A DNA stretch of 64,000 nucleotides, from assembly GCA_033816765.1 (NCBI GenBank), contig CM066294.1, positions 1,488,001 through 1,552,000 of the forward strand, read 5' to 3'. The translations under genes and the position numbers were made by a program. The notes below the pieces were generated by a model. That model saw nothing but the letters and a program-made list of their open reading frames with translations, was not told the origin of the DNA and made no database searches. The DNA is from Nothopassalora personata (Eukaryota; Ascomycota; Dothideomycetes; Mycosphaerellales; Mycosphaerellaceae). Each line of letters starts with the position of its first letter. Positions within the stretch are counted from its first letter, which is position 1. Positions 11,943 through 22,400 of this stretch are shown here, one piece after another.

Positions 11943-13850
11943 TGTGTCCTACTCCCTTCGAGAAAGGGCGTCCGGCACTATCGCCTCGGTGCCCGGCCTA
12001 TATACTAGTAAAAACTAGAATTTTATAACTTCCTTAACCTACCGGATCTACCGTTCGGAAAGCTATCTCTTCGTTATAAAGTATTCTAGGTTCTTATAGT
12101 CCGTCTAGATTATAAAGGGCCTATATGTTTTTAACTCGGGAGCCTATTCCTTAAGACAGGACACTACCGCGAGCATCTCCTTATCGTGAATGTCGTAGTT
12201 AATCTTAGCCTTATTAAGCTTCTTCGAGTAGAATCCTACTAGTTTTACGACTCCGTTCTTTTCTTATAGGAGGGCGCCTCTAAGCGGAAAGCCGCTATAG
12301 TCCGTCTCTAAAAAGGTAGGGAGCTCCGGGTTCTAGTAGGCTAAAACTAGTGCTTTATAGTACTTATCCTTTAGGGACTTAAACGTATTAGCCTAACGAT
12401 CTCCCTAGGAAAATACCTTGTTCTTACCGGTTAGCGACGTTAAGGGCTCGGCGAGCTTCGAATAGTTTAGAATAAACATCCGGTAGTAGTTCGCGAAGCC
12501 TAAGAAACGCCGCACTTCCTTCTAGGTAACTAGTGCCTTCTAGTCCTTTACTGCTACTACCTTCTCGGGGTCGGGTCCTACTCCTATCCCGTCGGCGTGT
12601 ATAATAAACCCGAGGTACTTAACCTTCTTCTATACGAACTTATACTTCCCTAGATCTAGGAAAAGGCCTCCGTCCTAAAGCTTCTAGAGCACGATGCGAA
12701 CCTTCTAGAAATAGTTCTTTTTTGTTCCGTCGGAGTAAATAACGACGTCGTTAGCGTAGGCCGAGGTAAAGTCGTCTAGGTAGTCCCGTAATAAACTGTT
12801 AATATACCGCTAGAATGTTATAGGGGCCCCGGATAAACCGAACGGACATACTAGCTACTCCTAAAGACCGAATCTAGTTCGAAAAGCCGTCTTATACTCT
12901 TTGCCTCGAGCTATCCGAAGGTAGTAGAATGCGGTAATAATGTTAACCTTCGTAATCTATCTAGCGCCCGTTAGATTCCGAATAGTTTCCGGGATTAATA
13001 GTAGCGGATAACGGTCCTACTTAGTAATCGAGTTCAATGCTCTATAATTATAGTAGAACCTAAGTCCTCCCCCGGGCTTCCTTACGAATAAGACGGGAGC
13101 CGCCGCTTCTAAGGTAGAAGGGCGAATGTAACCCTTACGCTATAGTTCCGTTAGTGACTTCCGGAGGATAAGTAGCTCGTCTTTAGACATACTATAGAGC
13201 GGTCCCTAGGGCAATAGTTCCGGGCTTCCGTCGGCTTTCGTCCGTATCTCGATCTTATAGTTAAGGTCGCCGCGGTACGGAGCTAGTTTATTAGCTTCCC
13301 TAGTAGAAAATAGCGGCAATATATCCTAAAGTTCTAGAGGTAAGCCCTTCTTAAGTTCCTCTCGCGTAGGCGGCTCCTTCTTACTAAGGGCTTTCTTAAT
13401 ATCTTCTACGGTTGCCGCGGCAATCGTAGCGAAACGCTCACCCGATTCGTATTCTTCGTAGTTACGTCCTTCGGGTACCTATTTCTTTACTAAGCTATAG
13501 TAGTACCGGCGCTTTTTAGGCGTAGTCCGAATCTAGTTATACGCCTTCTACGGGTTCCCTAGGATTATAGGGAAGTCTAGATTAGGCACGACGTAAGCAT
13601 AAACTACCTAGTAGATCCCGGCAGTTTCTATACGGAAGGCGACTACTCCTTCGATCGAGTTCCGCATCGCCTTCGTAAACCCTATAGCCTTACGGCTCTC
13701 GTTACTAACATACGTAAGACCGAGGCCTTTCGCTAGGTCTCCGTTAATTATAGCGTAGTATATATATCCTTTATTAATAAGGGTAAACGTTCCGTAACTT
13801 TCGTTTAGGAGTACGTTAGTATATATAAGATTCCTATTTATAGAACTCTT
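11943..13850 (-). pseudogene. Element B pol relic: protease, reverse transcriptase, RNase H
   Basis: On the minus strand, 12815-12740 reads LDDFTSAYANDVVIY, the RT catalytic tract in which the first Asp of YxDD has become Asn. Flanking segments down to about 12000 correspond to the connection and RNase H. The reading frame is broken many times by TAG and TAA. It continues at 5250 after the element C insertion. Confidence 0.7.
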
Positions 13851-13879
13851 AACTACGTTCCACCCCTTTACTAGTGCTT

Positions 13880-15110
13880 CTTTATCTCCTAGTTCTAGCT
13901 TTCGACTAGGAGCTAGTCTTTTCCTATCTCTTCGGGACCCGACTTAAATCCGTCGTCCTCTAGGATTGGCGCGACCGAGGCCGCATTAATCCTAGTAGGA
14001 TTAACTACTACGGCGTACGGGCATTCCTTCACTCGATGTCCGCTCGCTCTATAGCGGAAATAGAGCTATTCTTAGCGCCTACGATCCCTCTCCGCGGTGT
14101 CTACCTATTTTACTCTCTACCTCCCTTTATCCTCCTTCCGATCTCTACAACTTCTAGAGTAGCCTCCGCTTATCCGGGTTAGTACTATAATAGTGTTACT
14201 ATCGGTATTAACCTAGCTACTAGCCGCTCTCGTAAAAGAACGGGTAGTAACTATAGCGGTTACACTAGAGTCCTTATTATTGTCCTTCTACCTCTTATGG
14301 GCTATTTTAAACTAGTCCGTGTCCTCGAGGTTAGTTATAATCCGTTCGACCTCCCCCGTAAACTCGTAGTAGTCCTCCTTCTTTAGTATAGCCGCCGTGT
14401 ACATCCGAACGGGGTTCGAGAAGGTGTTACGTAAGTAACTAATCTTCGCGTCGTCGCTCTAGTTCTCTCCGCCGGCGCTTAGTAGGAGTCCGTCAAATTT
14501 CATTTAGTAATCGTACTAAGGTTAACCGTTCGTATGTTTAATCTTAGTAAGCTACTCTAGGGCCTTAGCGCGCTCGTTACTATTACCAAAGACTCTCTCG
14601 AGTTACGTGAAGAAAGTAACGGGGTCCTTCCTAAGTTCGCCGTCTCCCTTATCCTAGAAGTGCCGCATCCTAGTACGCTCTCTTACTAGTAAGGTGTCGT
14701 TAATCGCGTCCTAGTAATACTCCTTAGAGAGCGTCGGTTTTAGGGCGGATCGTACCCTAAAAGAGCTCTTTAACCTTAAGAAGTAATTGCGGAATGTCTC
14801 TACCTTACCGTCCTAGGAAGGGGGGTTCTAACCCCTAGGACCCGACGGTTCTTCTCCGGTGCGCGGCGAGGGCGCGGCGGCGTTTAGCGTCTATAGTAGC
14901 TGTCTCATTAGGTTACTAGTAGTCGTCTCGTTATAAGCTAGTAGCGAGACTATAGGTGTTAACTAACGTCGAGCGTCTTCCGATTCTTTTAAAGCGGCGC
15001 GCGTTACAATTAACTCGGCTTGCATCTCTTCCTATCGCTAGTACAGTTACTATAGCATAAGTTAGAAGTTTTTATTCGGGGCACTAGTCCCGGGGTTCTC
15101 GCTACCCGGC
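13880..15110 (-). pseudogene. Element B gag relic with degraded zinc knuckle
   Basis: The minus strand between the 5' LTR and pol holds gag. Around 14070-14030 it reads LYFRYRASGHRV, a CCHC zinc knuckle in which Cys codons have become Tyr (TGC to TAC, the RIP transition). Upstream capsid sequence is heavily broken. Confidence 0.65.
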
Positions 15111-15176
15111 GACGTTATTACGTATCCCGTCTCTTTAATAGTAGGTACCTAGCTAATTCGAATGGATCGAACTTAA

Positions 15177-15338
15177 TGTTACGGGTAAACGACGTATATA
15201 CTAAAGTTCTATAAAGTTTGTAATAAGTTTGATATAGAAGAAAGGGGAAGTTATACGCTATCCGAGGAAAAGGTGTCGGAAAGCAATCCGAACGCATAGG
15301 CGTAGCCTATGCTAAGAAACAGGGGCCCGCCCCTTGTA
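15177..15338 (-). repeat. Element B 5' LTR with primer site
   Basis: 162-bp LTR followed by the target duplication AGGGA. The 10-mer ATCGAACTTA at 15166-15175, directly at the inner LTR edge, is the reverse complement of TAAGTTCGAT in the 3' LTR (1738-1747). The same LTR site in this copy has one C to T change (15224-15233). This is a candidate self-priming primer site. Confidence 0.85.
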
Positions 15339-15343
15339 AGGGA

Positions 15344-15568
15344 GCTCGCTTATCGCGCTCTCGCGTGCTCTCTCGCGTTCTTCGCTATCTTAGCCGAAAT
15401 CTTAGAGAGCCGTAGAGAGCACTTCGGGAGCGCTTCTACGGGAGCGCCCGCTAGCTATAAGACCGGATTAGTTAGCTATGCCCTTCCTATCGGTTATTCC
15501 GTAACACCCTACCTCTACCTCTATAGCTACTAATAATAATATTATAGTACGAGGCGCGGCCGTAGTAT
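15344..15568. repeat. Host sequence right of element B, probable LTR remainder
   Basis: Continues the sequence interrupted at 1690. It contains one frame with unusually few stops (15309-15533), but the reading is low-complexity and starts inside the B LTR, so I do not call a gene. It is probably the rest of an old LTR. Confidence 0.3.
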
Positions 15569-15749
15569 TATAAGGGTAGCCTATAGCTAACCCTTATATA
15601 TAATACGGCTATACCCGGCTTAGTAAGCCGTACGTAACGCGTATACATATACTAAGAGACGCGTATAGCGTCTATAGAAGAAGGTAAGCTTTAGTTTATC
15701 TACGATTAGAAGATCGTAGGCGTACTATATATTACGATATCCCCTTATA
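15569..15749 (+). repeat. Old LTR related to element C (plus orientation)
   Basis: About 181 bp beginning TATAAGGGTAGCC and ending CCCCTTATA. It is the reverse complement of 43744-43929 and resembles the element C LTR (shared GTACGGCTTA and CGTAGGCGT tracts). The following 15766-15860 matches the start of the gag side of the 43-kb relic. Confidence 0.6.
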
Positions 15750-16286
15750 ACCCTTACGGTCCTAATAGTTCTAAAGCTTCCTCTCGTTATAATCTATATA
15801 CGCTATAGAGCCTAATCGCGTATTACGGAATAATTCCTATAGACCCTATAATTATAATAACGAGACGAGCACGTAACTTATCCTACCTAAGCGCTTAGAC
15901 TTAGGGCGATTAGACTACTTATACTTAGACTAATTAGACTACTTATACTTAGAATAATTAGACTAATTACCGAGATCTACGAATCTCCTTTATATTTAGG
16001 AACGCTAAGAGTTCCTTATAGTTTTAATATGTTCAACTTATGTTACTATCTTACTAATTAGAATATACTCTTATCCTAATTATTTATCTTCGCTTAGCTC
16101 GCTTTAGCCTCTCTAAAGAATACCGCTACGTAACTTAACTTATCTCTCTTTTAAGACTAGCCCTATAACGAGACGTAACACTTTAAAAGCCCTTAGGATA
16201 AGCGCTACTTAAGTAGCTAGTAGGGGAACACCCGCCCCTAGCGAAGTAGGAAGCATCCGCCGTACGCTACTACGATAGACTACTAC
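15750..16286. repeat. RIPed retrotransposon fragments
   Basis: A mosaic of short repeat pieces. 15766-15860 matches the internal side of the 43.7-kb relic in reverse complement. 15960-16090 matches 42240-42380 in direct orientation. No gene is visible. Confidence 0.5.
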
Positions 16287-16653
16287 TATTAACGACTAAT
16301 AGGTTGTATTAACCTTAGGTTTAGCGGGGGTCCCTTAGGTCTAACTTGCCCTAATTTCATTTAGGTTTAATTAGACATTTAGGTAAGCTAGTAGGACCTA
16401 GTATAGCTATTAAGATATATACTACGTAGTTAAGCATTATAAGCGTAGCATTAAGAAAACAATTCAATTTATACCTCTCGAGTAGAGGACATAGGGGTTT
16501 AAGTCCGCTAATCCTCTTATTTATCTAGCTACTACGCTACTCGTTACGTAACCTAATTTCACGGTCCCGGGACCGGTAAATACCCCTGCTTACATAAGCG
16601 CCGCTCTATACTACTATAACTCGGACAGGCCTACATAGGGTAGTTAGTAGACA
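16287..16653 (+). repeat. Element D 5' LTR (left copy)
   Basis: 367 bp, beginning TATTAACGACTAATA (TG to TA by RIP) and ending GTTAGTAGACA. Other copies are 28231-28599 and 41068-41434, both in the opposite orientation. It contains a near-perfect palindrome centred on TCCCGGGA at 16556-16581. Confidence 0.8.
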
Positions 16654-16844
16654 TTATTTTAGTAGTTAATAAGGGGGGCTATTAAGTGTACACCCGGTAG
16701 CGTATTAGTATCTAGTTTATAAGGTTAAAATTACGGTTTAAGGTCTAAGGTTTACGGTTAAGGTTATTACTTAAGGTTAAGGTTTACGGTTAAGGTCGAC
16801 TAAGGTCGAAAACACTTAAGGTCTAAGGTATTTAGCAACAATTA
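16654..16844 (+). other. Element D leader with AAGGTY-type short repeats
   Basis: Untranslated leader downstream of the D LTR, rich in imperfect repeats such as TTAAGGTTAAGG and TTTACGGTTAAGG. The reverse complement is at about 40870-41067 in the other D copy. It precedes the gag relic that starts after element E. Confidence 0.6.
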
Positions 16845-17005
16845 TGTGACGGCCCATGGCCGCACAGCGAGTGAACGTGGCGAGTTACGTGACCGGGCCC
16901 GGGCCGACCCGCGTGCCTCGGCTTGTATATTAACTTCTCGCGCCTCGCGCACCTCTTAGATAGCTTGTCTAACAACTTCGTACTACCTAAGCAGGTGCCC
17001 TTACA
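16845..17005 (+). repeat. Element E 5' LTR
   Basis: 161 bp, TGTGACGG to CCCTTACA. It contains a TATA-like TTGTATATTAAC at 16923-16934, and about 35 nt later GTCTAACAA (16967-16975), the likely RNA 5' end and self-primer. It is identical to 24086-24246. Confidence 0.93.
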
Positions 17006-17020
17006 CTTTGTTAGACCATT
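17006..17020 (+). promoter_or_regulatory. Element E primer-binding site, self-priming type
   Basis: Two bases after the LTR, TTGTTAGAC (17008-17016) is the exact reverse complement of GTCTAACAA at 16967-16975 inside the LTR. Tf1 and sushi-type elements prime reverse transcription from the 5' end of their own RNA in this way. The match is 9 nt; the flanking bases do not pair. Confidence 0.6.
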
Positions 17021-17234
17021 CTTTTCCGCAGACAAGCTGCGAAGGATCTGCGAAGGGCAGATCAAGTAACGCGACAAGCGCGTTGAGTCCACAGGCCGAG
17101 TGCGACTCCAAGAAAAGTGCGACGACAAACGCACTCAAGTTAAGTCAACAAACGCACGCAGAGAAGACGTGCCCAAGTCAAGTCAACACCCCAAGTCAAC
17201 AAGCGCGACACCCCATCGCGCCCAAGGTAACGAG

Positions 17235-19421
17235 ATGGTGCGTCAGAATGGACGCCAGTCGCTGCTGGCAATGCGACCAGTGGTGCAACGCGAGTCGGTG
17301 CTCAACACACAGACTCAAGGTCGCGATGCGACGCAAGAGCAAGAACAAGACCGCCAGTATCAGAAGATGATTGAACTAGGCAAGCCCGTCACTGATCCAC
17401 AGCCATACCTCAACATCAGCGATTTCCTACACGACGACGAGATCATCGAGGAAGAAGGCAAGGAGGCTATGGTAGCCGTGGACTACATGGACGATGCAGC
17501 GACGGACGAAGCAGAAGAGGGAGCCGAGGAAGCACAACAAGTCGCGAAGACCTATCGAGCGACACTCAAGTCCCTCACTCAACTCGATATCGAGAAGTTC
17601 GAGAAGCTGTACGGCAGCGACGTTTCCGCACCTCCCGCCATCCACTTCATCCTCCGCCGCGGCGAACAGGAATACCGCAACGTCTCGAAGCTTGCAGAGA
17701 TGTTGTACACGAGCTGTCACCAGAGCCAAGAATATGGAGACAAAGTTCAGAAGGAACTCGACAAGGTTCAAAAGGATCTCGGGGATGCGAAGAAGCAGGT
17801 GTCGGACTTGGACAAGTTACTGAAGGCCTCCGATGCCCAGCAAAAGGACCTGCGCGACCACCTGGCTAAAGTCACCGCCGATCGTGACACCGCCAGCGCT
17901 GAGCGCGACACAGTTATCAAGGACCTGGACACCGTCAAGATCGAACTCGATGCACTTAAGGCCCTGCCCATTCCAACTGACTCCCAGAAAGCGTACGAGC
18001 ATGCCAAGCAAGCAATGGTCTGGGTCAAGGAGCGAGAGGCTCGCATTGGAGAGCTGGAGCGTGAAGTGGACAACTACGAAGAAGCCGTTGCCGATCACGA
18101 GCGCGACATCCAAGCCCTTCGCAACGCGCATGCTAAGGAGCTCGAAGCAGCCGAGCAGCGTGGGCGCACCGAAGCACGAGGCAAGGATCGTCGCTCCTCG
18201 CTCTCACGTTCCATCTCTCGTCGACGTGCTGGAAGAGAGCCATCACCGCCGAAGGACCAAGGCAGGACTGGCAAGCAGTCCAGCGGCGGAGACCCATCCG
18301 ATGAGTCAGGTGAAGAGGTTAGCAAGAAGGACAGGGCTGGCAAGCAGCGCAAGAGCAGGAAGCCGAGATACGATCCGGATAGCAGTGACAGCAGCAGCAG
18401 CAGTAGCAGCGACGAGTCCTCAGACGATGACCGCCGCGCTCGCCGCCGCAAGTCCAAGAAGACCAAGAAGGTCACCAAGATCAACTTCAACAACATCCTG
18501 GACATCGACGAGTCACTCGATCGTCCTTGGAAGACGGACCGAAGTGTCGAAGGCCCCAAGCATAAGTTTCAAGGCGACCTCAGCAAGGAAGGCGACCTGA
18601 AGGGACCATCGCTTGAGAAGTGGCTCAGCGCACTGGAGACCAAGCTCGCCGCCACCACGTTCCGTGACAAGGATGCCGTGCTCAAGTTCATACTGGATTA
18701 CACCGACGGAGGCGCTTGGGCGCTGCTCAACCCGAAGGTTCCATCCATCGCAGGCATCATGAGCGGAAGCGAGCGCCCGTATTCATCAGTCAACAAGATG
18801 ATGAAGTCCCTCATCGAGTGGTACGGCGATCGCAACCCCGTCGGCCGCGCTCGCGACAACATGGCTGTGTTGAAGCAGCCAGAGGACAACTCCAAGGACT
18901 CCTTCGCCGAACTCTACCGCGAGTGGCGCCGTTATGCCAACTTGATGCGCATGACCGGAGAAGACGCTATGGACAACCTCATGCGCAAGCTCAACTACCG
19001 CTATCTGATCCGCTATCAGCAAGCAAACCCTAAGACCCTCAGCGAAGCAGTCGATGCCCTGTTCAAGGCTGAGGAGGATTTCAAGGTCGCCGAGACTCTT
19101 CACCCGAAGAAGAAGTCTACGGCCAAGAAGGACGACAAGAAGGACGACAAGAAGGACGACAAGCCCAACGGCACCACTCCAGCCGGATCTGGCGGAGGCG
19201 GCTCAAAGAATCGCCGCAAGGTGGACCGCCTGCCATGGGACTCTCGCCCAGCTGAGTTCAAGCACCTCACTCTTCTTGACGACGCTGAGACTGAGCGTTG
19301 CATGAAGGAGAGACTGTGCAAGAAGTGCCGCAAGCCAGGTCACCAGCTGACCGACAAGGAGTGTGAGCTCTGGAACTACCAGATGCCACCGCGCCCGACT
19401 ACCCAGTCGGAAAAAGCCTAG
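17235..19421 (+). CDS. gag: Element E Gag polyprotein
   Basis: 728-codon Gag from the first good ATG (17235, CGAGATGG context); the frame is open further upstream without an ATG. It should form the virus-like particle and package element RNA. In order: an acidic, Gln-rich N-terminus; a long coiled coil (about residues 150-325, heptad-like KVQKELDKVQKDLGDAKKQV); an Arg/Ser and acidic linker with a poly-Ser run (about 375-400); a capsid-like domain (about 430-610, with WLSALETKLAATTF and FAELYREWRRYANL); a Lys/Asp-rich linker with KKDD repeats; and one zinc knuckle at 695-710. The knuckle is C-X2-C-X4-H-X6-C rather than the usual X4 spacing. The stop TAG follows an A5 run by a few bases, and pol continues in the -1 frame. 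The coiled coil makes this Gag long for the family. Confidence 0.88.
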   Translation: MVRQNGRQSLLAMRPVVQRESVLNTQTQGRDATQEQEQDRQYQKMIELGKPVTDPQPYLNISDFLHDDEIIEEEGKEAMVAVDYMDDAATDEAEEGAEEAQQVAKTYRATLKSLTQLDIEKFEKLYGSDVSAPPAIHFILRRGEQEYRNVSKLAEMLYTSCHQSQEYGDKVQKELDKVQKDLGDAKKQVSDLDKLLKASDAQQKDLRDHLAKVTADRDTASAERDTVIKDLDTVKIELDALKALPIPTDSQKAYEHAKQAMVWVKEREARIGELEREVDNYEEAVADHERDIQALRNAHAKELEAAEQRGRTEARGKDRRSSLSRSISRRRAGREPSPPKDQGRTGKQSSGGDPSDESGEEVSKKDRAGKQRKSRKPRYDPDSSDSSSSSSSDESSDDDRRARRRKSKKTKKVTKINFNNILDIDESLDRPWKTDRSVEGPKHKFQGDLSKEGDLKGPSLEKWLSALETKLAATTFRDKDAVLKFILDYTDGGAWALLNPKVPSIAGIMSGSERPYSSVNKMMKSLIEWYGDRNPVGRARDNMAVLKQPEDNSKDSFAELYREWRRYANLMRMTGEDAMDNLMRKLNYRYLIRYQQANPKTLSEAVDALFKAEEDFKVAETLHPKKKSTAKKDDKKDDKKDDKPNGTTPAGSGGGGSKNRRKVDRLPWDSRPAEFKHLTLLDDAETERCMKERLCKKCRKPGHQLTDKECELWNYQMPPRPTTQSEKA
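19408..19421 (+). promoter_or_regulatory. Candidate -1 frameshift site between gag and pol
   Basis: The last gag codons are TCG GAA AAA GCC TAG. pol is open in the -1 frame across this point, and its first in-frame codon after the gag stop is not ATG, so pol must be made by recoding or reinitiation. The A5 run lets the AAA-decoding tRNA slip back one base with full re-pairing; the preceding GAA would re-pair only partly, so it is not a canonical X XXY YYZ heptamer. Confidence 0.4.
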
Positions 19422-22400
19422 TCCACTCGTTGAGCGCAACAACCAGTGGACTGGATACGAACACGTCAACGTCAAGGCCGAAGTCAGAAGGGATTGGGGA
19501 AGGTGATCTCAGAATATCATCCCATTCCTTACGAATGGTGCACATAGAGCACAACCCTGTAATAGGATCACACCTAGTGGTGCCTTGCACAGCGAATGGA
19601 AAATATGCATTCTCATTCCTTGATGACGGAGCCAATTCAAACTACGTTGACATCGTATATGCGCGAAAGAATGACCTGCCACTCTCGAAGCTGGACAGCC
19701 CATTGGCACTGGGCCTCGCCGACATGTCCACTGCAAAGGAAATGATCGAATACCGTACGGAGCTCACCCTGGAGATCAACGGGCACTCCGAAGTGATCAA
19801 TGCCTGGCTCACCAACCTCGAATACGACATCGTCTTGGGGAGACCATGGCACGACAAGCATCAACCAGGCCTGCATTATGAGTCCGGCACTATGACGCTC
19901 GATTCTCAACACTGCAAGGACAACTGCCTGTCCGGAAAGGAAGCGACGTGGGTGCAGTCAGTCAATGATCAAGACCAGAACCCAGTCCTTACGTTCCAGA
20001 CCCACGAGGAGCTTCCTAGCAAGTACCGCTCGGCAACCGTGGAAGAAGATGACGAAGGAGATGTCACTTGGCAGCACGCCCGTCTGCCACTGCCGGCTGA
20101 CGGCGAAGACACCATCAAGCGCATGACAACGCGCGGCCCTGGAAAAGTTCGCCGGGCTGCTAAGAGACTCGAAGCAAAGGAAGCAAAGGCCGCTGTGGCA
20201 GCAGCAGTAGCAGCAGCTGCCGAAGCCGCAGCTCAACAAGCAGAAGAGCCTAAGAAGAACATCGACATCAAAGAAGTCAATGCAGACTACTTCGTGCGCC
20301 TCGCCAAGCAAAAGGGCGCGCAAGTTCACCTGATGTATGTCTATGACCCCAAGGTGGAGCAGCAGCGAGCGGGCGACTCGCTTGCCGCTTGCGCCATGAC
20401 GGCGCACAACATGAAGACAGTTGCTGGAGGCAACTGTAAGATGCTGTCAGACGAAAAGACGATCTCAAGGCTGAACGCGCGTGCCGCTGCATTCATACCA
20501 GCATCAGAACGTGTAGCCCCAACACTCCGTTCCTGCAAGATGCACGCACAAGCAGACGTGGACAAGTTCATGAAAGTCAACGACCAAGAGATCGATCCAA
20601 AGGACCACCTTATGCCAACATACCACGAGTTCGCTGATTGCTTCTCGAAGAAGGCTTCAGAAGAGCTTCCGCCACACCGGCCTGGGATTGACCATGAGAT
20701 CAAGCTGAAACCCGATGCCGTGCCACCCTTCAAGCGACCATACCGCATGTCTAAGCAAGAAGACGAGATCATCAAGCACTGGACTGACGAACAGATCGCC
20801 CAAGGCAAGATCCGCAAGAATGAAGGCCGCGCCGATGCTGCATCTCCGTGCCTTATCGTCAAGAAGCCAGGAGGTGGGTTGAGAGTATGCGTTGATTACA
20901 GAGCCCTCAATGCACTTACCATCAAGTCAAGATACCCTATTCCCCTGATGCAGGACACCTTGAACCGCATCGCAGGAAAGAAGTGGTTTACGAAGCTAGA
21001 TGTGATTGCAGCATTCAACCGCATCCGCATCGCAAAGGGGCATGAGTGGATGACAGCGTTCACTACCCGCTATGGGCAGTTCGAATGTCTAGTCATGCCA
21101 TTCGGCCTATGCAACGCCCCAGGAACGTTCCAAGCTTATGTGAACGACACGCTACGGGAGTTCCTAGATGACTTTGCATCAGCCTATCTAGATGATATCC
21201 TCATCTTTAGCGACACGCTTGAAGAGCACATTGGACATGTGAAGAAGGTGCTAGGGCGCTGCAGAGACGCAGGCCTGCAACTTGATATCAAGAAGTGTGA
21301 ATTCCACACCCAATCGACCAAGTACCTTGGCCTTATTATTGGCAAGGACGGCATCTCCATGTGCCCGGAGAAGGTGAGAGCAGTGCAAGAATGGGAAACA
21401 CCTCGTAATGTCACGGATGTGCTTGCATTCAACGGATTCGCTGGCTTCTATCGACGATTCATCAAGAACTACAGCAAGATAACACTGCCGCTTACCCGCC
21501 TCACCAAGAAAGACGTGCCATGGCAATGGACGGCAGAGTGCCAAGCAGCGTTCGACGGCCTCAAGAAAGCATTCACCGATGCAGAAGGAGAAATCCTCGC
21601 AGTCTTCCAGCATGGGCTGGAGACAGTGCTTGAGACTGACGCTTCGGACTTCGTCACCGCAGCGGTCCTCTCCCAACGTCATAATGGCATCTTGAGACCA
21701 GTGGCATATCTGTCTAAGAAGATGTCACCCCAGGAATGCAACTACGACATCTATGACAAAGAGTTGCTCGCTATTGTCAAAGCGTTCGAAGAATGGCGTC
21801 CTGAGCTGGCAGCAGGTGACATCGATGACAAGGACTGCGTGGGCAGCGATTGCGAGAACTTCCTGGCCGACCCAAGTGGCAAGCCAGTGCTCGTCTACTC
21901 AGACCACAAGAACCTTGAGTACTTCATGACCACGAAGGAACTCAACCGGCGCCAAGCACGCTGGGCAGAATTCCTATCGCAATTCCACTTCAAGATCATC
22001 TACAGACCAGGAGTGCAGGGAGGCAAGCCCGATAGCCTTACCCGCCGCTCACAAGATGCGATACGCAAGGACAAGGATGATCCCCGGCACACGCAGCAGC
22101 ATCGCGTGTTGCTAGGACCCGAATTGTTTATGCCGAACTTGTTAGCCAGCAGAATCCTACAACTCGCGGCATCGGAAGCCACCGGCGTTGTGGATGAGGA
22201 CCTACAACGCGACATCCGATCCCTATACGAACAGCAAGAACCACAAGAGGCCCTGCAACAGCTGGCAGCTGGCGACAAGGTGAAGATGCTCCACAGGCAC
22301 AAGATCGACCCTAAGCACGCGATGGCTGTAGATGGAATGATCTACGTCAAGAACAGAGAAGGTGGCTACAGCCTGTATGTCCCAGAACCAGCTGAAGATG

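Larger units (their letters stand above)
1691..15338 (-). mobile_element. Element B: RIP-degraded chromovirus (Ty3/gypsy) split by element C
   Basis: This is a complete minus-strand LTR retrotransposon with matching 162-bp LTRs at both ends and a 5-bp target duplication AGGGA (1686-1690 and 15339-15343). Order on the minus strand: 5' LTR, primer site, gag, protease, reverse transcriptase, RNase H, then element C (5251-11937), then integrase, chromodomain, a 1.5-kb 3' region, a C-rich tract that is a polypurine tract on the minus strand, and the 3' LTR. Without C the element is about 6.96 kb. All coding domains are riddled with TAG and TAA at expected Gln and Trp positions, and TpA is abundant, so it is a RIP-dead copy. 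Confidence 0.85.

Noticed and set aside
15309..15533. 74-codon plus-strand frame starting in the element B LTR
   Set aside because: It spans the LTR, the target duplication and host sequence, so it cannot be an ancestral gene.
16720..16830. Telomere-like TTAAGG/GGTTAAGG repeats, also 40870-41000
   Set aside because: Irregular, and located in the leader of element D in both copies, so they are part of a retrotransposon and not a chromosome end.
17427..18559. Minus-strand frames over element E gag
   Set aside because: Shadows of the gag frame; Leu/Ser-rich readings opposite Lys/Glu/Ser codons.
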